Notes under the pieces: generated by a model
The model's database searches: none
What the model saw: only the letters and a program-made list of their open reading frames with translations
Told to the model about the DNA's origin: nothing
DNA from: Nanobdellati archaeon
Lineage (GTDB): Archaea > Nanobdellota > Nanobdellia > UBA10117
Length of the DNA stretch: 21,771 nucleotides
Reading direction: 5' to 3'
Assembly (NCBI GenBank): GCA_018304365.1
Contig: JAGVWH010000001.1
Coordinates: 1-21,771 of the forward strand
Shown here: positions 12,440-19,463 of the stretch, one piece after another
How the letters are laid out: the number at the start of each line of letters is the position of its first letter
Numbering within the stretch: the first letter of the stretch is position 1
Translations under genes and position numbers: made by a program

Positions 12440-13174
12440 ATGTCACAAACTATGTTGAAACTCAGAGCAGAAATAAGCAAACGCAGACCTGCATTTCCAA
12501 GAAATAAATCTGGACATAGGATGAATTTGCGCGTTTCAAGCTGGAGAAAACCAAAAGGAAAGCACACTAAATTGAGACTGCACAAAGGCAGCAGATTACC
12601 TCTTGTAAAAGATGGATTCAGAGGTCCAGCAGTAGTCCGCGGAGTTCACAATTCAGGATTGCAAATGGTATTGGTACATAATATGCCGCAATTACTTGCG
12701 CTGAAAGCAGGCGAACACACAGCAATAATTGCAGATGTTGGACAGCGAAAGAAATACGATTTAGTAAAAAAAGCCAGCGAACTAAATATCGCACTCGTGA
12801 ATGTCAAATCAATACAGAAGTTCCTTGATACAATTGAGAAAGATATCAAAGTAAGAAAACACCAGCGTTCTGAATACGTTAAAAGCAGAACGAAAAAAGC
12901 CGAAACGAAAAAAGAAGAGAAGAAGCAGGAGAAAATAGAATCTAAGCCTGGAAAGTCAGAAACTAATTTAGAAGTTAACACAGAAAAGAAAGTCGTAGCT
13001 GAAAGCTCTGCTTCCATCGCGCCACAAGGTAAATCTTCTGTTGGTGTAACAGAAATCCAAGAAGCTAAACCTGAAGTAAAAACAGAGAAATCACGAGCAG
13101 AAATACTAAAAGAACAGCAGGCAAAAGCTGATTTGTCAAAGCCTAAGCTGAGAGATGCAGGAGAGAAAAAATGA
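12440..13174 (+). CDS. rpl32e: Large-subunit ribosomal protein eL32 with a long modular tail
   Basis: The core (about residues 1-140) is eL32: KRRPAFPRNKSGHRMNLRVS, SWRKPKGKHTKLRLHKGSRL, and GFRGPAVVRGVHNSG. Archaeal eL32 is usually ~130-150 residues, or longer with variable termini. Here a ~100-residue charged tail follows. It contains ETNLEVNT (174-181) and KKVVAE (183-188), shared with the uL22 tail, and VTEIQEAKPE (203-212) and KPKLRDA (234-240), shared with the uS3 tail. No fold is expected for the tail. Its TGA overlaps the eL19 ATG. Confidence 0.95.
   Translation: MSQTMLKLRAEISKRRPAFPRNKSGHRMNLRVSSWRKPKGKHTKLRLHKGSRLPLVKDGFRGPAVVRGVHNSGLQMVLVHNMPQLLALKAGEHTAIIADVGQRKKYDLVKKASELNIALVNVKSIQKFLDTIEKDIKVRKHQRSEYVKSRTKKAETKKEEKKQEKIESKPGKSETNLEVNTEKKVVAESSASIAPQGKSSVGVTEIQEAKPEVKTEKSRAEILKEQQAKADLSKPKLRDAGEKK
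12959..12983 (+). repeat. Dispersed 25-nt repeat, copy in eL32 tail
   Basis: One-base variant of the uL22 tail sequence at 6960-6984, in the same coding phase (ETNLEVNT). Followed by AAGAAAGTCGTAGC, which matches the KK[IV]VAE module of uL22 that there lies upstream. Confidence 0.7.
13046..13075 (+). repeat. Dispersed 30-nt repeat shared by eL32 and uS3 tails
   Basis: GTAACAGAAATCCAAGAAGC and the following bases match 7791-7820 in rps3 at 26 of 30 positions, in the same phase (VTEIQE[AV]KPE). Further on, AAAGCCTAAGCTGAGAGATGC (13138-13158, 21 nt) resembles 7883-7903. Confidence 0.65.
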
Positions 13175-13635
13175 ACTTAAGTAACCAAAAGAAACTCGCA
13201 GCAAAAGTAGCCAAAGTTGGCGTTAATAGAATATCACTCGATGTAACAAGAATTGATGATTTGAAAGAAGCTATTACGAAAGCTGACATTCGTTCACTAA
13301 TCAAGACTGGCGCAATTAGAATAACACAAACAAAAAGGCCGGCAGGTCACAGAGCAATTGCAAGGCATTTGCAGAGGAAAAAAGGACGCCAGCGAGGTCA
13401 CGGACAAAGAAAAGGTACTGATACAGCACGAACACCTCGAAAAGAGCAGTGGGTAAGACGAATACGACTGCTTCGAGATGTATTAAGATCTTACAGAGAT
13501 GGAAATAAAATGGAAATGAAAACTTTCGCAGATTTGAAACAAAAAGCAAAAGGCGGATTTTTCAGATCTAAGAATCATATGTTGTTTTACATCAAGTCAA
13601 ACAACTTACTGAAAGAAGGAGTAGAAAATGAGTAA
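13171..13635 (+). CDS. rpl19e: Large-subunit ribosomal protein eL19
   Basis: eL19 is absent from bacteria and forms an intersubunit bridge in archaea and eukaryotes. The 154 residues include LSNQKKLAAKVAKVGVNRIS at the N-terminus, then the basic AIARHLQRKKGRQRGHGQRK and GTDTARTPRKEQWVRRIRLL. It starts in the eL32 stop (ATGA) and overlaps uL18 by 8 nt. Confidence 0.96.
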   Translation: MNLSNQKKLAAKVAKVGVNRISLDVTRIDDLKEAITKADIRSLIKTGAIRITQTKRPAGHRAIARHLQRKKGRQRGHGQRKGTDTARTPRKEQWVRRIRLLRDVLRSYRDGNKMEMKTFADLKQKAKGGFFRSKNHMLFYIKSNNLLKEGVENE

Positions 13636-14125
13636 GGGACCAAGGTTTACAGTTCATTTTAGACGAAGAAGAGAAGGTAAGACTAAGTACCGCTCTCGTC
13701 TCAGACTGCTCAAATCAAGGACATCAAGATTGGTCGTAAGAAAGACTAACAAATACATAATTGCACAAATAGTTAATTTTGATATAAAGGGAGATAAGAC
13801 AGTGGCATACGTAAATTCACTTGAACTTAAGAAGCACGGATGGAATGCAAGTTTGAAAAATACTTCTGCAGCTTATTTAGTTGGATTATTAATTGGTAAA
13901 AAAGCTCTTGATGCAAAAGTGGAAAAGGCAATTTTTGATTTAGGATTATATACACCAAGCAAAGGCGCTAAAATATTCGCAACACTTAAAGGCGCAGCTG
14001 ATGCCGGCTTAAACATAAATTTCGAAGATAAACTTTGTCCGAACGAAGACAGAATTACTGGCAAGCACTTGAAATCGGATGCAAGTTCTCAATTTGAGAA
14101 AGTAAAAGGAGTGATATTACAATAG
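13628..14125 (+). CDS. rpl18: Large-subunit ribosomal protein uL18
   Basis: uL18 binds 5S rRNA with uL5. The 165-residue protein has archaeal motifs FRRRREGKTKYRSRLRLLKS, RTSRLVVRKTNKYIIAQIVN, and AAYLVGLLIGKKA. The C-terminus is somewhat shorter than many archaeal forms. It ends with TAG; the next codons ATT GAG lead in frame into the ATG of uS5, so UAG readthrough would fuse the two proteins. Confidence 0.95.
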   Translation: MSKGPRFTVHFRRRREGKTKYRSRLRLLKSRTSRLVVRKTNKYIIAQIVNFDIKGDKTVAYVNSLELKKHGWNASLKNTSAAYLVGLLIGKKALDAKVEKAIFDLGLYTPSKGAKIFATLKGAADAGLNINFEDKLCPNEDRITGKHLKSDASSQFEKVKGVILQ

Positions 14126-14131
14126 ATTGAG

Positions 14132-14935
14132 ATGGCAGAACACAAAATCTACGCTGAGAAAAAGGAAGATCTTGGTATTGAAGCAGAAAGCGTAACAAAA
14201 GAAATGCTGGAAGTTGCAGAAGAAAATGCCGAAGAAATTGAAAAAGCAGATAGAGCTAGAGCTATTGCTAAATTAGAGAGCAGGAAACTTGACGGCTGGA
14301 CGCCAAAGACAGATTTGGGTAGAGAAGTTCAAGCAGGAAAAATAACTAGCATAGACCAAATTTTCGCATCTGGAAGAAAAATTATGGAAGCAGAAATTGT
14401 TGACGCATTAATTCCTGATTTATCAGACGAGTTTGTGCTTATAGGACAGATGCACGGAAAGTTTGGAGGCGGACGAAGAAGAATAATCAGGCAGACTCAA
14501 AAGAAAACTGCAGAGGGCAACAAACCTAAATTTACTGCTTTAGCAATTGTTGGAAATAAAAAAGGTTACGTCGGCATCGGAATTGGAAAGGCAAAAGAAA
14601 GTCTGCCAGCAAGAGAAAAAGCACTAAGGCAGGCAAAATTAAATTTATGTCAAGTTAAATTTGGAAGCGGCGACTGGGCAGATACTGCTGGCGGGACACA
14701 TTCACTTCCATTCAAAGTTACTGGCAAATGTGGCTCCGTAGAAGTAAGATTGATGCCAGCTCCAAAGGGAACAGGATTAGTAGTAGATGAAGAAGTCAAA
14801 AAATTAATGAGCATAGCTGGTTACAAAGATATGAGATCTAAATCAAGCGGACAAACAAGACAAAAAATTAATTTCATAAATGCCTGTATGCAGGCACTCA
14901 AAAAAACAATGACAATAGGAGCGGTAAAGGAGTGA
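14132..14935 (+). CDS. rps5: Small-subunit ribosomal protein uS5 with an N-terminal extension
   Basis: uS5 acts in decoding accuracy and mRNA unwinding. The core begins at WTPKTDLGREVQAGKI (W56), where many archaeal uS5 proteins start within a few residues. So about 50 acidic, helical residues (e.g. EEIEKADRARAIAKLES) precede the family start. Core motifs: FVLIGQMHGKFGGGRRRIIR, GNKKGYVGIGIGKAKE and VRLMPAPKGTGLVVDEEVKK. Total 267. It lies 6 nt after the uL18 TAG, in the same frame. Confidence 0.96.
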   Translation: MAEHKIYAEKKEDLGIEAESVTKEMLEVAEENAEEIEKADRARAIAKLESRKLDGWTPKTDLGREVQAGKITSIDQIFASGRKIMEAEIVDALIPDLSDEFVLIGQMHGKFGGGRRRIIRQTQKKTAEGNKPKFTALAIVGNKKGYVGIGIGKAKESLPAREKALRQAKLNLCQVKFGSGDWADTAGGTHSLPFKVTGKCGSVEVRLMPAPKGTGLVVDEEVKKLMSIAGYKDMRSKSSGQTRQKINFINACMQALKKTMTIGAVKE

Positions 14936-14936
14936 A

Positions 14937-14990
14937 ATGGCAGCGCTTAAATCTACAGATTTAGCTGGTCATCATTGGAGAAGAAAGTGA
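14937..14990 (+). CDS. Mini-ORF (17 aa) between uS5 and uL30
   Basis: It starts one base after the uS5 stop, with AAAGGAG at 14926-14932 at ideal spacing, and ends TGA one base before the uL30 ATG at 14992. It reads MAALKSTDLAGHHWRRK. A hairpin, TAAATCT-AC-AGATTTA (14948-14963), lies inside. Unrecognised; likely a coupling or leader peptide if translated. Confidence 0.4.
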   Translation: MAALKSTDLAGHHWRRK

Positions 14991-14991
14991 A

Positions 14992-15465
14992 ATGGATATG
15001 ACGTCATTAGCTGTTGTAAGAGTAAGAGGAGATGTTGGACTGCATCCTGATGTAAGAAAGACATTTGATTTGCTAAGACTGCACCAAAAGCACGCGTGTG
15101 TAGTTGTAAATTTCGAGAATGCCAGAAGTATGCTGAACGCAGTAAAAGATTTCACAACTTTCGGAGAAATAGATAAAAAAACTCTAGTAAAACTTTTGAG
15201 AACACGCGGAAGAATGGCAGGCAATAAGCCAATCACCGAAGAATTTGTGAAAGATAAAACAAAATACAATTTTGATGAATTAGCGGAAGCAATTCTTGAC
15301 GGAAAAATTTCATTAAATCAAATTCCTGGCTTCAAGCCTTTCTTTAGATTACAGCCTCCTGTAGGTGGTTTTGAAAGAAGCGGTATCAAAAGAGGTTATG
15401 GCGAAGGCGGAGTTCTTGGCTACAGGTCTAAGAACATTAACAAACTATTGGAGAAAATGATATGA
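14992..15465 (+). CDS. rpl30: Large-subunit ribosomal protein uL30
   Basis: The 157-residue length is archaeal (bacterial L30 is ~60). It begins MDMTSLAVVRVRGDVGLHPD, contains TFDLLRLHQKHACVVV and RTRGRMAGNKPITEEFVKDK, and ends with the archaeal FRLQPPVGGFERSGIKRGYG. A second in-frame ATG at 14998 is possible. It follows the 17-residue mini-ORF. Confidence 0.95.
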   Translation: MDMTSLAVVRVRGDVGLHPDVRKTFDLLRLHQKHACVVVNFENARSMLNAVKDFTTFGEIDKKTLVKLLRTRGRMAGNKPITEEFVKDKTKYNFDELAEAILDGKISLNQIPGFKPFFRLQPPVGGFERSGIKRGYGEGGVLGYRSKNINKLLEKMI

Positions 15466-15477
15466 GGAGGTTTCATA

Positions 15478-15957
15478 ATGACTGTAAATAAAAGAAGAAA
15501 ATCACGAAGGATGAAAGGTTCACGAACTCACGGATGGGGCCATTCAAAGAAACACCGAGGTAAAGGCAATAAAGGAGGCGCAGGTTTCGCTGGCAAAGGT
15601 AAGCGAGGAGCTGCACGAAAGACAAAATATCTTGCTCTTGGAATACAACCGATTGGAAAACACGGTATGATGAGAAAACCAGCGCACGTCTTGGAACTCC
15701 AAACAATAGATTTCAAGACGATAGAAGAAAATTTGAATAAATGGCTTGCAAATTCTCTTATAGCTAAGGAAGGAACAGTTTACAAAATTGATCTAAATAA
15801 ATTAGGCTATGGTAAATTGCTTTCGCAAGGCGCTATAACTAAAAAATTAGCTATAACTTGCGACAAAGCTTCCGGAAAGGCGATTGCAAAACTGCAGGAG
15901 GCAGGCGGCAGCTGCGAAATACTAGCTAAAGTTGAGCAAGTTGCTGTGAGTAAATAA
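15478..15957 (+). CDS. rpl15: Large-subunit ribosomal protein uL15
   Basis: uL15 is a late-assembly scaffold. It has 159 residues, a very basic Gly-rich N-terminus (RKSRRMKGSRTHGWGHSKKH and RGKGNKGGAGFAGKGKRGAA) typical of the family and a C-terminal domain ending AIAKLQEAGGSCEILAKVEQ. The strongest ribosome-binding site of the operon, GAGGAGG at 15464-15470, precedes it, right at the uL30 stop. Confidence 0.96.
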   Translation: MTVNKRRKSRRMKGSRTHGWGHSKKHRGKGNKGGAGFAGKGKRGAARKTKYLALGIQPIGKHGMMRKPAHVLELQTIDFKTIEENLNKWLANSLIAKEGTVYKIDLNKLGYGKLLSQGAITKKLAITCDKASGKAIAKLQEAGGSCEILAKVEQVAVSK

Positions 15958-15964
15958 TTAGACA

Positions 15965-17353
15965 ATGGTAAATTGGGAAGCAATAACAAAATATTTTCCA
16001 GAAATTAAAAAACCAGAAGTATCAAAACTTTCGTTTAATACTAAGCTTATGTGGACAGGAATAATTCTTTTGCTCTATTTCATTCTTTCTTATGTTCCTC
16101 TTTTAGGATTGGGACAAAATGCTTTGCAGCAGTTTGAATATTTAGCTATTATTCTTGGAGCAAGCTTTGGATCTATTATTAGTTTAGGTATAGGACCAAT
16201 TGTAACTGCAAGTATAGTTTTGCAGCTTATGTCCGGCTCTGGAATGCTCGGATTAGATACAACAACACAAGCAGGCAGGATAAAATTCCAATCGATACAA
16301 AAAGTAGCCATAATCGCATTCATAATTTTTGAAGCGATTGTTTACGTAGTGATGGGAGGTCTTGCACCAAATCCAGCACTTGCAGGCACAGGAACTTTTG
16401 CAATGCTTCAGCTCGCATTAATTTTACAGCTTGCTCTTGGCGGTTATTTAATAGTATTAATGGATGAGGTAACATCTAAATGGGGCTTTGGCTCCGGAGT
16501 AGGATTATTTATAGCAGCAGGAGTTGCTTTGCAAATATTCGTAAGAGCATTTAATCCATTACCATCACCGCAAAATCCTGATGTTCCGGTTGGAGCAGTG
16601 CCATATCTATTACAGGCATTAGGACAAGGTGAACCAACGGGAGCAACGATAGCAATTGTTGGAATAGTTGCAACTATCGCTGTTTTCCTTGTTTCAGTTT
16701 ATGCGCAGGCTATGAAAGTCGAAATTCCACTTTCGTTTGGAAGATTACGCGGTTACGGTATGCGCTGGCCTTTGAAATTTTTCTATACTTCTAATATTCC
16801 AGTTATTATGATTGCTGCACTTCTTGCAAACGTACAGTTATGGGGACGATTACTGCAGAATGCAGGCTATCCGCTTTTAGGAACTTATTCAGGGACTGTT
16901 CCAGCAACAGGTTTAGTTAAATGGGTTTCTTCGCCAGATGTAGTTACATCAATTGTAACTGGCACTGTAAATTTAGATGTTATAACTCAAATTGTAGTTT
17001 ATTTATCATTGATGGTTGTAGGTTCAGTTGTATTCTCTATATTATGGGTACAAACGGCGAATATGAGTGCAGAATCTCAGGCAAAACAAATACTTTCAAG
17101 TGGTTTACAAATCCCAGGATTCAGAAAAGATCCAAGAGTTTTGGAATCTGTTTTGAATAGATATATTCCAGGATTAACTGTAATGGGCGGAGCAGCAGTT
17201 GGAGCGCTTGCAGCTTTCGCAGATTTAGGCGGAGCACTTAGCAGAGGAACAGGTATATTGCTAGCAGTTATGATAATACATAAAATGTATGAGGATATCG
17301 CAAAACAGCACGCAATGGATATGCATCCTGCTTTGAGGAAAGTGATAGAGTGA
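15965..17353 (+). CDS. secY: Protein translocase channel SecY
   Basis: SecY forms the protein-conducting channel in the cytoplasmic membrane. The 462-residue protein has the expected ~10 helices, e.g. 29-49, 76-90, 112-131, 145-166, 176-195, 225-247, 275-291, 340-363, 400-420 and 425-441, and a plug region after the first helix (about 58-75). Cytoplasmic loop motifs include KVEIPLSFGRLRGYGMRWPL and NIPVIM. In many archaea adk follows; here DUF106 follows directly. Confidence 0.97.
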   Translation: MVNWEAITKYFPEIKKPEVSKLSFNTKLMWTGIILLLYFILSYVPLLGLGQNALQQFEYLAIILGASFGSIISLGIGPIVTASIVLQLMSGSGMLGLDTTTQAGRIKFQSIQKVAIIAFIIFEAIVYVVMGGLAPNPALAGTGTFAMLQLALILQLALGGYLIVLMDEVTSKWGFGSGVGLFIAAGVALQIFVRAFNPLPSPQNPDVPVGAVPYLLQALGQGEPTGATIAIVGIVATIAVFLVSVYAQAMKVEIPLSFGRLRGYGMRWPLKFFYTSNIPVIMIAALLANVQLWGRLLQNAGYPLLGTYSGTVPATGLVKWVSSPDVVTSIVTGTVNLDVITQIVVYLSLMVVGSVVFSILWVQTANMSAESQAKQILSSGLQIPGFRKDPRVLESVLNRYIPGLTVMGGAAVGALAAFADLGGALSRGTGILLAVMIIHKMYEDIAKQHAMDMHPALRKVIE

Positions 17354-17357
17354 TTAA

Positions 17358-17819
17358 ATGGCAGTAGTAGAAACAATAACAGAAATATTACAGCAAAATG
17401 CGTTAGTTAGTATAGCATTGATAAGCATAGCAGTAGCACTTACATCCACTTTAGTTTACAAATATTTTACTGATCAAGGCTTAATAAAACAAGTACGCGA
17501 TGATATAAAAAAATATCAAGATCAGATAAAAGCGCACAAAGGCGACCAGGAAAAAGTTATGGAATTGCACAAGAAAGTAACTGACTTGAATATGCAAATA
17601 ATGCCTCAGCAGTTTAAACCTATGTTGATAACTATAATTCCATTCCTTATTATATTTTGGATATTATCTACTGTATTTGGACAGTTAGTGTTAATTCCAA
17701 CTGGAACATTCCACGTGCCATTAAGTTCGCACGAAACTGGTTTGGGATGGGTAGGGACATACGTAATATTTTCAATGATATTCACAACAATATTCAGAAA
17801 AGCTTTAAAAGTAGCTTAA
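17358..17819 (+). CDS. DUF106 membrane protein (EMC3/TMCO1-related, Oxa1 superfamily)
   Basis: Archaeal DUF106 proteins are related to the YidC/Oxa1/EMC3 insertases and are thought to help insert membrane proteins. The 153-residue protein shows helix 1 (about 16-36), a charged coiled coil (about 40-78), the family-typical MPQQFKPMLITIIPFLIIFW (helix 2, from ~82) and a last helix (about 130-147) ending FRKALKVA. Its place right after secY fits cotranslational insertion. Insertase activity is inferred from family structure. Confidence 0.9.
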   Translation: MAVVETITEILQQNALVSIALISIAVALTSTLVYKYFTDQGLIKQVRDDIKKYQDQIKAHKGDQEKVMELHKKVTDLNMQIMPQQFKPMLITIIPFLIIFWILSTVFGQLVLIPTGTFHVPLSSHETGLGWVGTYVIFSMIFTTIFRKALKVA

Positions 17820-17834
17820 AACCGAATTAATACT

Positions 17835-18146
17835 ATGCAATTGTCAGATAAGTACAAGAAAAAAATCCAAAGAAGGACGCCCGGAGGTAGAAGTATAGTT
17901 GCTTATAAGCATATTAAACATTCTCCTCACGAATGTGCAATATGCAAAAAAGAATTACACGGCAAGCCATCTGGAAGGATTTCAAAAATTAGCAGACTTT
18001 CAAAATCACAGAGAACAGTTGAACGGCCATTTGGCGGAATGCTTTGCAGCAAATGTACGAGAATTGTAATTTCATTAAGAGCGCAATTGAAGCACGATGT
18101 AATAGGAAAGTCAGATATTCCAATTTCTCTGAAGAGGTATATGTAA
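17835..18146 (+). CDS. rpl34e: Large-subunit ribosomal protein eL34
   Basis: eL34 is archaeal/eukaryotic. The 103 residues include RRTPGGRSIVAYK near the N-terminus and a zinc ribbon with C34-x2-C37 and C71-x2-C74 (CAICKKELHG and CSKC), plus RLSKSQRTVERPFGGMLCSK. Its stop overlaps the ATG of the next, unknown gene (TAATG). Confidence 0.95.
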   Translation: MQLSDKYKKKIQRRTPGGRSIVAYKHIKHSPHECAICKKELHGKPSGRISKISRLSKSQRTVERPFGGMLCSKCTRIVISLRAQLKHDVIGKSDIPISLKRYM

Positions 18147-18598
18147 TGATACCTTATGCAGTACCCCAAGGTAAAGTACCTAACATAGATGGATATACTG
18201 CGAAAGAAATCGCTGGTTTACTCGAAAGCAGAAATCAAAATAGAATTTTTCAATCAGATAAATATGATAATAGTCCGGATGTAAAACCAAATGAATTTAA
18301 AGGTGATAGATTTACGTTAGAAACTATTTTGGAAGATGGTAAATTAGTAACTTTTATAGGCGTATGGAAAGATACAACTGGTAAAAGAAACTACGAATTA
18401 ATTGACGCATTGCAATTTGAATTCAAAGCAGAAAAAAGACAACCAACTAAACCAACTAACGATATATCGCGGTTGGAAGTAACTTTAAAACGTCACAAAA
18501 CTTATCCAGAACTATATGGCGTATGCCAAATCGTGAGATATGGAACAAGGAATCCTACAAAATTAAGATTTAATAGATATATAGGAGTTGCGTGGTAA
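18146..18598 (+). CDS. Unknown protein between eL34 and eL14 (150 aa)
   Basis: Not recognised. It is coupled by TAATG to eL34 upstream and eL14 downstream, so it belongs to the operon. In many archaea cytidylate kinase (cmk) sits here, but no P-loop or other kinase motif is present, so it is not a degraded cmk in any visible way. The start MIPYAVPQGKVPNIDGYTAK is followed by mostly beta-like, soluble sequence (LETILEDGKLVTFIGVWKDT) and a basic C-terminus (RLEVTLKRHKTYPELYGVCQ, then RYGTRNPTKLRFNRYIGVAW). Basic and aromatic residues would suit RNA binding, but that is a guess. Confidence 0.85.
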   Translation: MIPYAVPQGKVPNIDGYTAKEIAGLLESRNQNRIFQSDKYDNSPDVKPNEFKGDRFTLETILEDGKLVTFIGVWKDTTGKRNYELIDALQFEFKAEKRQPTKPTNDISRLEVTLKRHKTYPELYGVCQIVRYGTRNPTKLRFNRYIGVAW

Positions 18599-18906
18599 TG
18601 ATAGAAATAGGAAGATTATGTGTAAAGACGGCTGGCAGAGATGCTGGTAAAGAAGCATTAATTGTAGAAGTTATAGACAAGAATTTTGTTCTTATAGACG
18701 GCAACACGAGACGAAGAAAAACAAATGTTGACCATTTAGAATTGCTGCCTAAAAAAGCAGAGCTGAAAAAGGGAGCCAGCCATGAGGAAGTTCAGAAGGC
18801 TTTGAAATCTCTTGGTGTAGATGCCGAGAAGAAAGCAGCTGCAAGAACTAAGAAAGCAGTAGAAAAGAAAGAAGCTAAATCTATAAAAACTCCTAAGAAG
18901 AAATAA
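18598..18906 (+). CDS. rpl14e: Large-subunit ribosomal protein eL14
   Basis: The N-terminal ~55 residues match archaeal eL14 (KOW fold): MIEIGRLCVKTAGRDAGKEA, LIVEVIDKNFVLIDG, RRRKTNVDHLELLP. Archaeal eL14 is commonly ~80-100 residues; here a Lys/Ala tail (KKAAARTKKAVEKKEAKSIK) follows to 102. The ATG at 18598 overlaps the previous stop and is preferred to the GTG at 18592. It is the last ribosomal gene of the run; eL14 is often close to cbf5 in archaea, as here. Confidence 0.92.
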   Translation: MIEIGRLCVKTAGRDAGKEALIVEVIDKNFVLIDGNTRRRKTNVDHLELLPKKAELKKGASHEEVQKALKSLGVDAEKKAAARTKKAVEKKEAKSIKTPKKK

Positions 18907-18910
18907 ATAT

Positions 18911-19137
18911 ATGCCTTACAAAAGCATTGATAATCTTCCAGAGTCGATAAGAAATACTTTACCAATACACGCACAGCATATTTTTAGAGAAGCCTTTAAT
19001 GCTAGTATTGCTAAATACGGCGAGTAAGAGCTTTTAAAATTGCTTGGGCCGCAGTAAAACTGAAATTTGTAAAACGCAGCGGCAAGTGGGTTGAGAAAGT
19101 AGCAGTTAAGAGAAAGGTTAAAAAGAAGAAAAGATAA
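18911..19137 (+). pseudogene. ChaB-like small protein, broken by a one-base frameshift
   Basis: The first 38 codons read MPYKSIDNLPESIRNTLPIH and end ASIAKYGE at a TAA (19025-19027), an excellent match to the N-terminal half of ChaB-family proteins. A -1 (or +2) shift at that stop opens a frame reading RAFKIAWAAVKLKFVKRSGK then WVEK and a Lys-rich end, the expected C-terminal half. The joined product would be ~75 residues, normal for the family. ChaB-like proteins are small putative regulators of uncertain role. Either the gene is dead, the base call is wrong, or translation is recoded. It starts 4 nt after eL14. Confidence 0.75.
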
Positions 19138-19145
19138 TTAATATT

Positions 19146-19325
19146 ATGGAAAAAGCAGAGTTAAAACAAATACATAAAGATTTAGAAATTCTAAAAAGAG
19201 ATATTTCTTTAATTAAAAATATTTTGCTTGAAGATGAAATAGAATTAACAGAAGAAGCAGAAATACGTCTTGAAGCATCTCGTAAATTACCTAGATCTAA
19301 AGCACAAAGGAGTTTTGGTTTATGA
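19146..19325 (+). CDS. RelB-like antitoxin of a type II toxin-antitoxin pair
   Basis: The 59-residue protein matches a common archaeal antitoxin pattern: IHKDLEILKRDISLIKNILL, then ELTEEAEIRLEASRKLPRSK. It lacks the longer C-terminal tail often seen in this group. Antitoxins of this kind bind and neutralise a RelE/ParE-like mRNase or gyrase poison and repress their own operon. The matching toxin lies ~100 nt downstream rather than directly overlapping; a tiny membrane ORF starts in its stop codon instead (ATGA). Confidence 0.75.
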   Translation: MEKAELKQIHKDLEILKRDISLIKNILLEDEIELTEEAEIRLEASRKLPRSKAQRSFGL

Positions 19326-19463
19326 GGGCGCGGTATTGGGCTCTTATCGCCTTTATAATAGGAGTGATGGTTGGAAGTGGGTGAGTTTGAAATAGTGGCG
19401 CTGATAGTAGGTTCTTTTATTCCAACTTGGGGAGCGATGTGGAAGATGTCGAAAAATTTTTGA
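19322..19463 (+). CDS. Tiny membrane ORF with an internal UGA; +1 shift would give a two-helix protein
   Basis: The ATG overlaps the antitoxin stop and follows GGAG (19309-19312) at good spacing. It reads MRARYWALIAFIIGVMVGSG to a TGA at 19382-19384. Skipping one base at GGG-T-GAG opens a second hydrophobic stretch, EFEIVALIVGSFIPTWGAMW then KMSKNF, ending at 19463, so the whole would be a 46-residue helix hairpin. GGG followed by UGA allows a glycyl-tRNA to slip from GGG to GGU, similar in logic to the prfB shift, but a simple mutation is equally possible. Function unknown. The 3' end overlaps the toxin frame. Confidence 0.4.

Noticed and set aside
14881-14896. TGCCTG-TATG-CAGGCA hairpin near the end of uS5
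   Set aside because: Only six pairs inside a conserved coding stretch; expected by chance at this scale.
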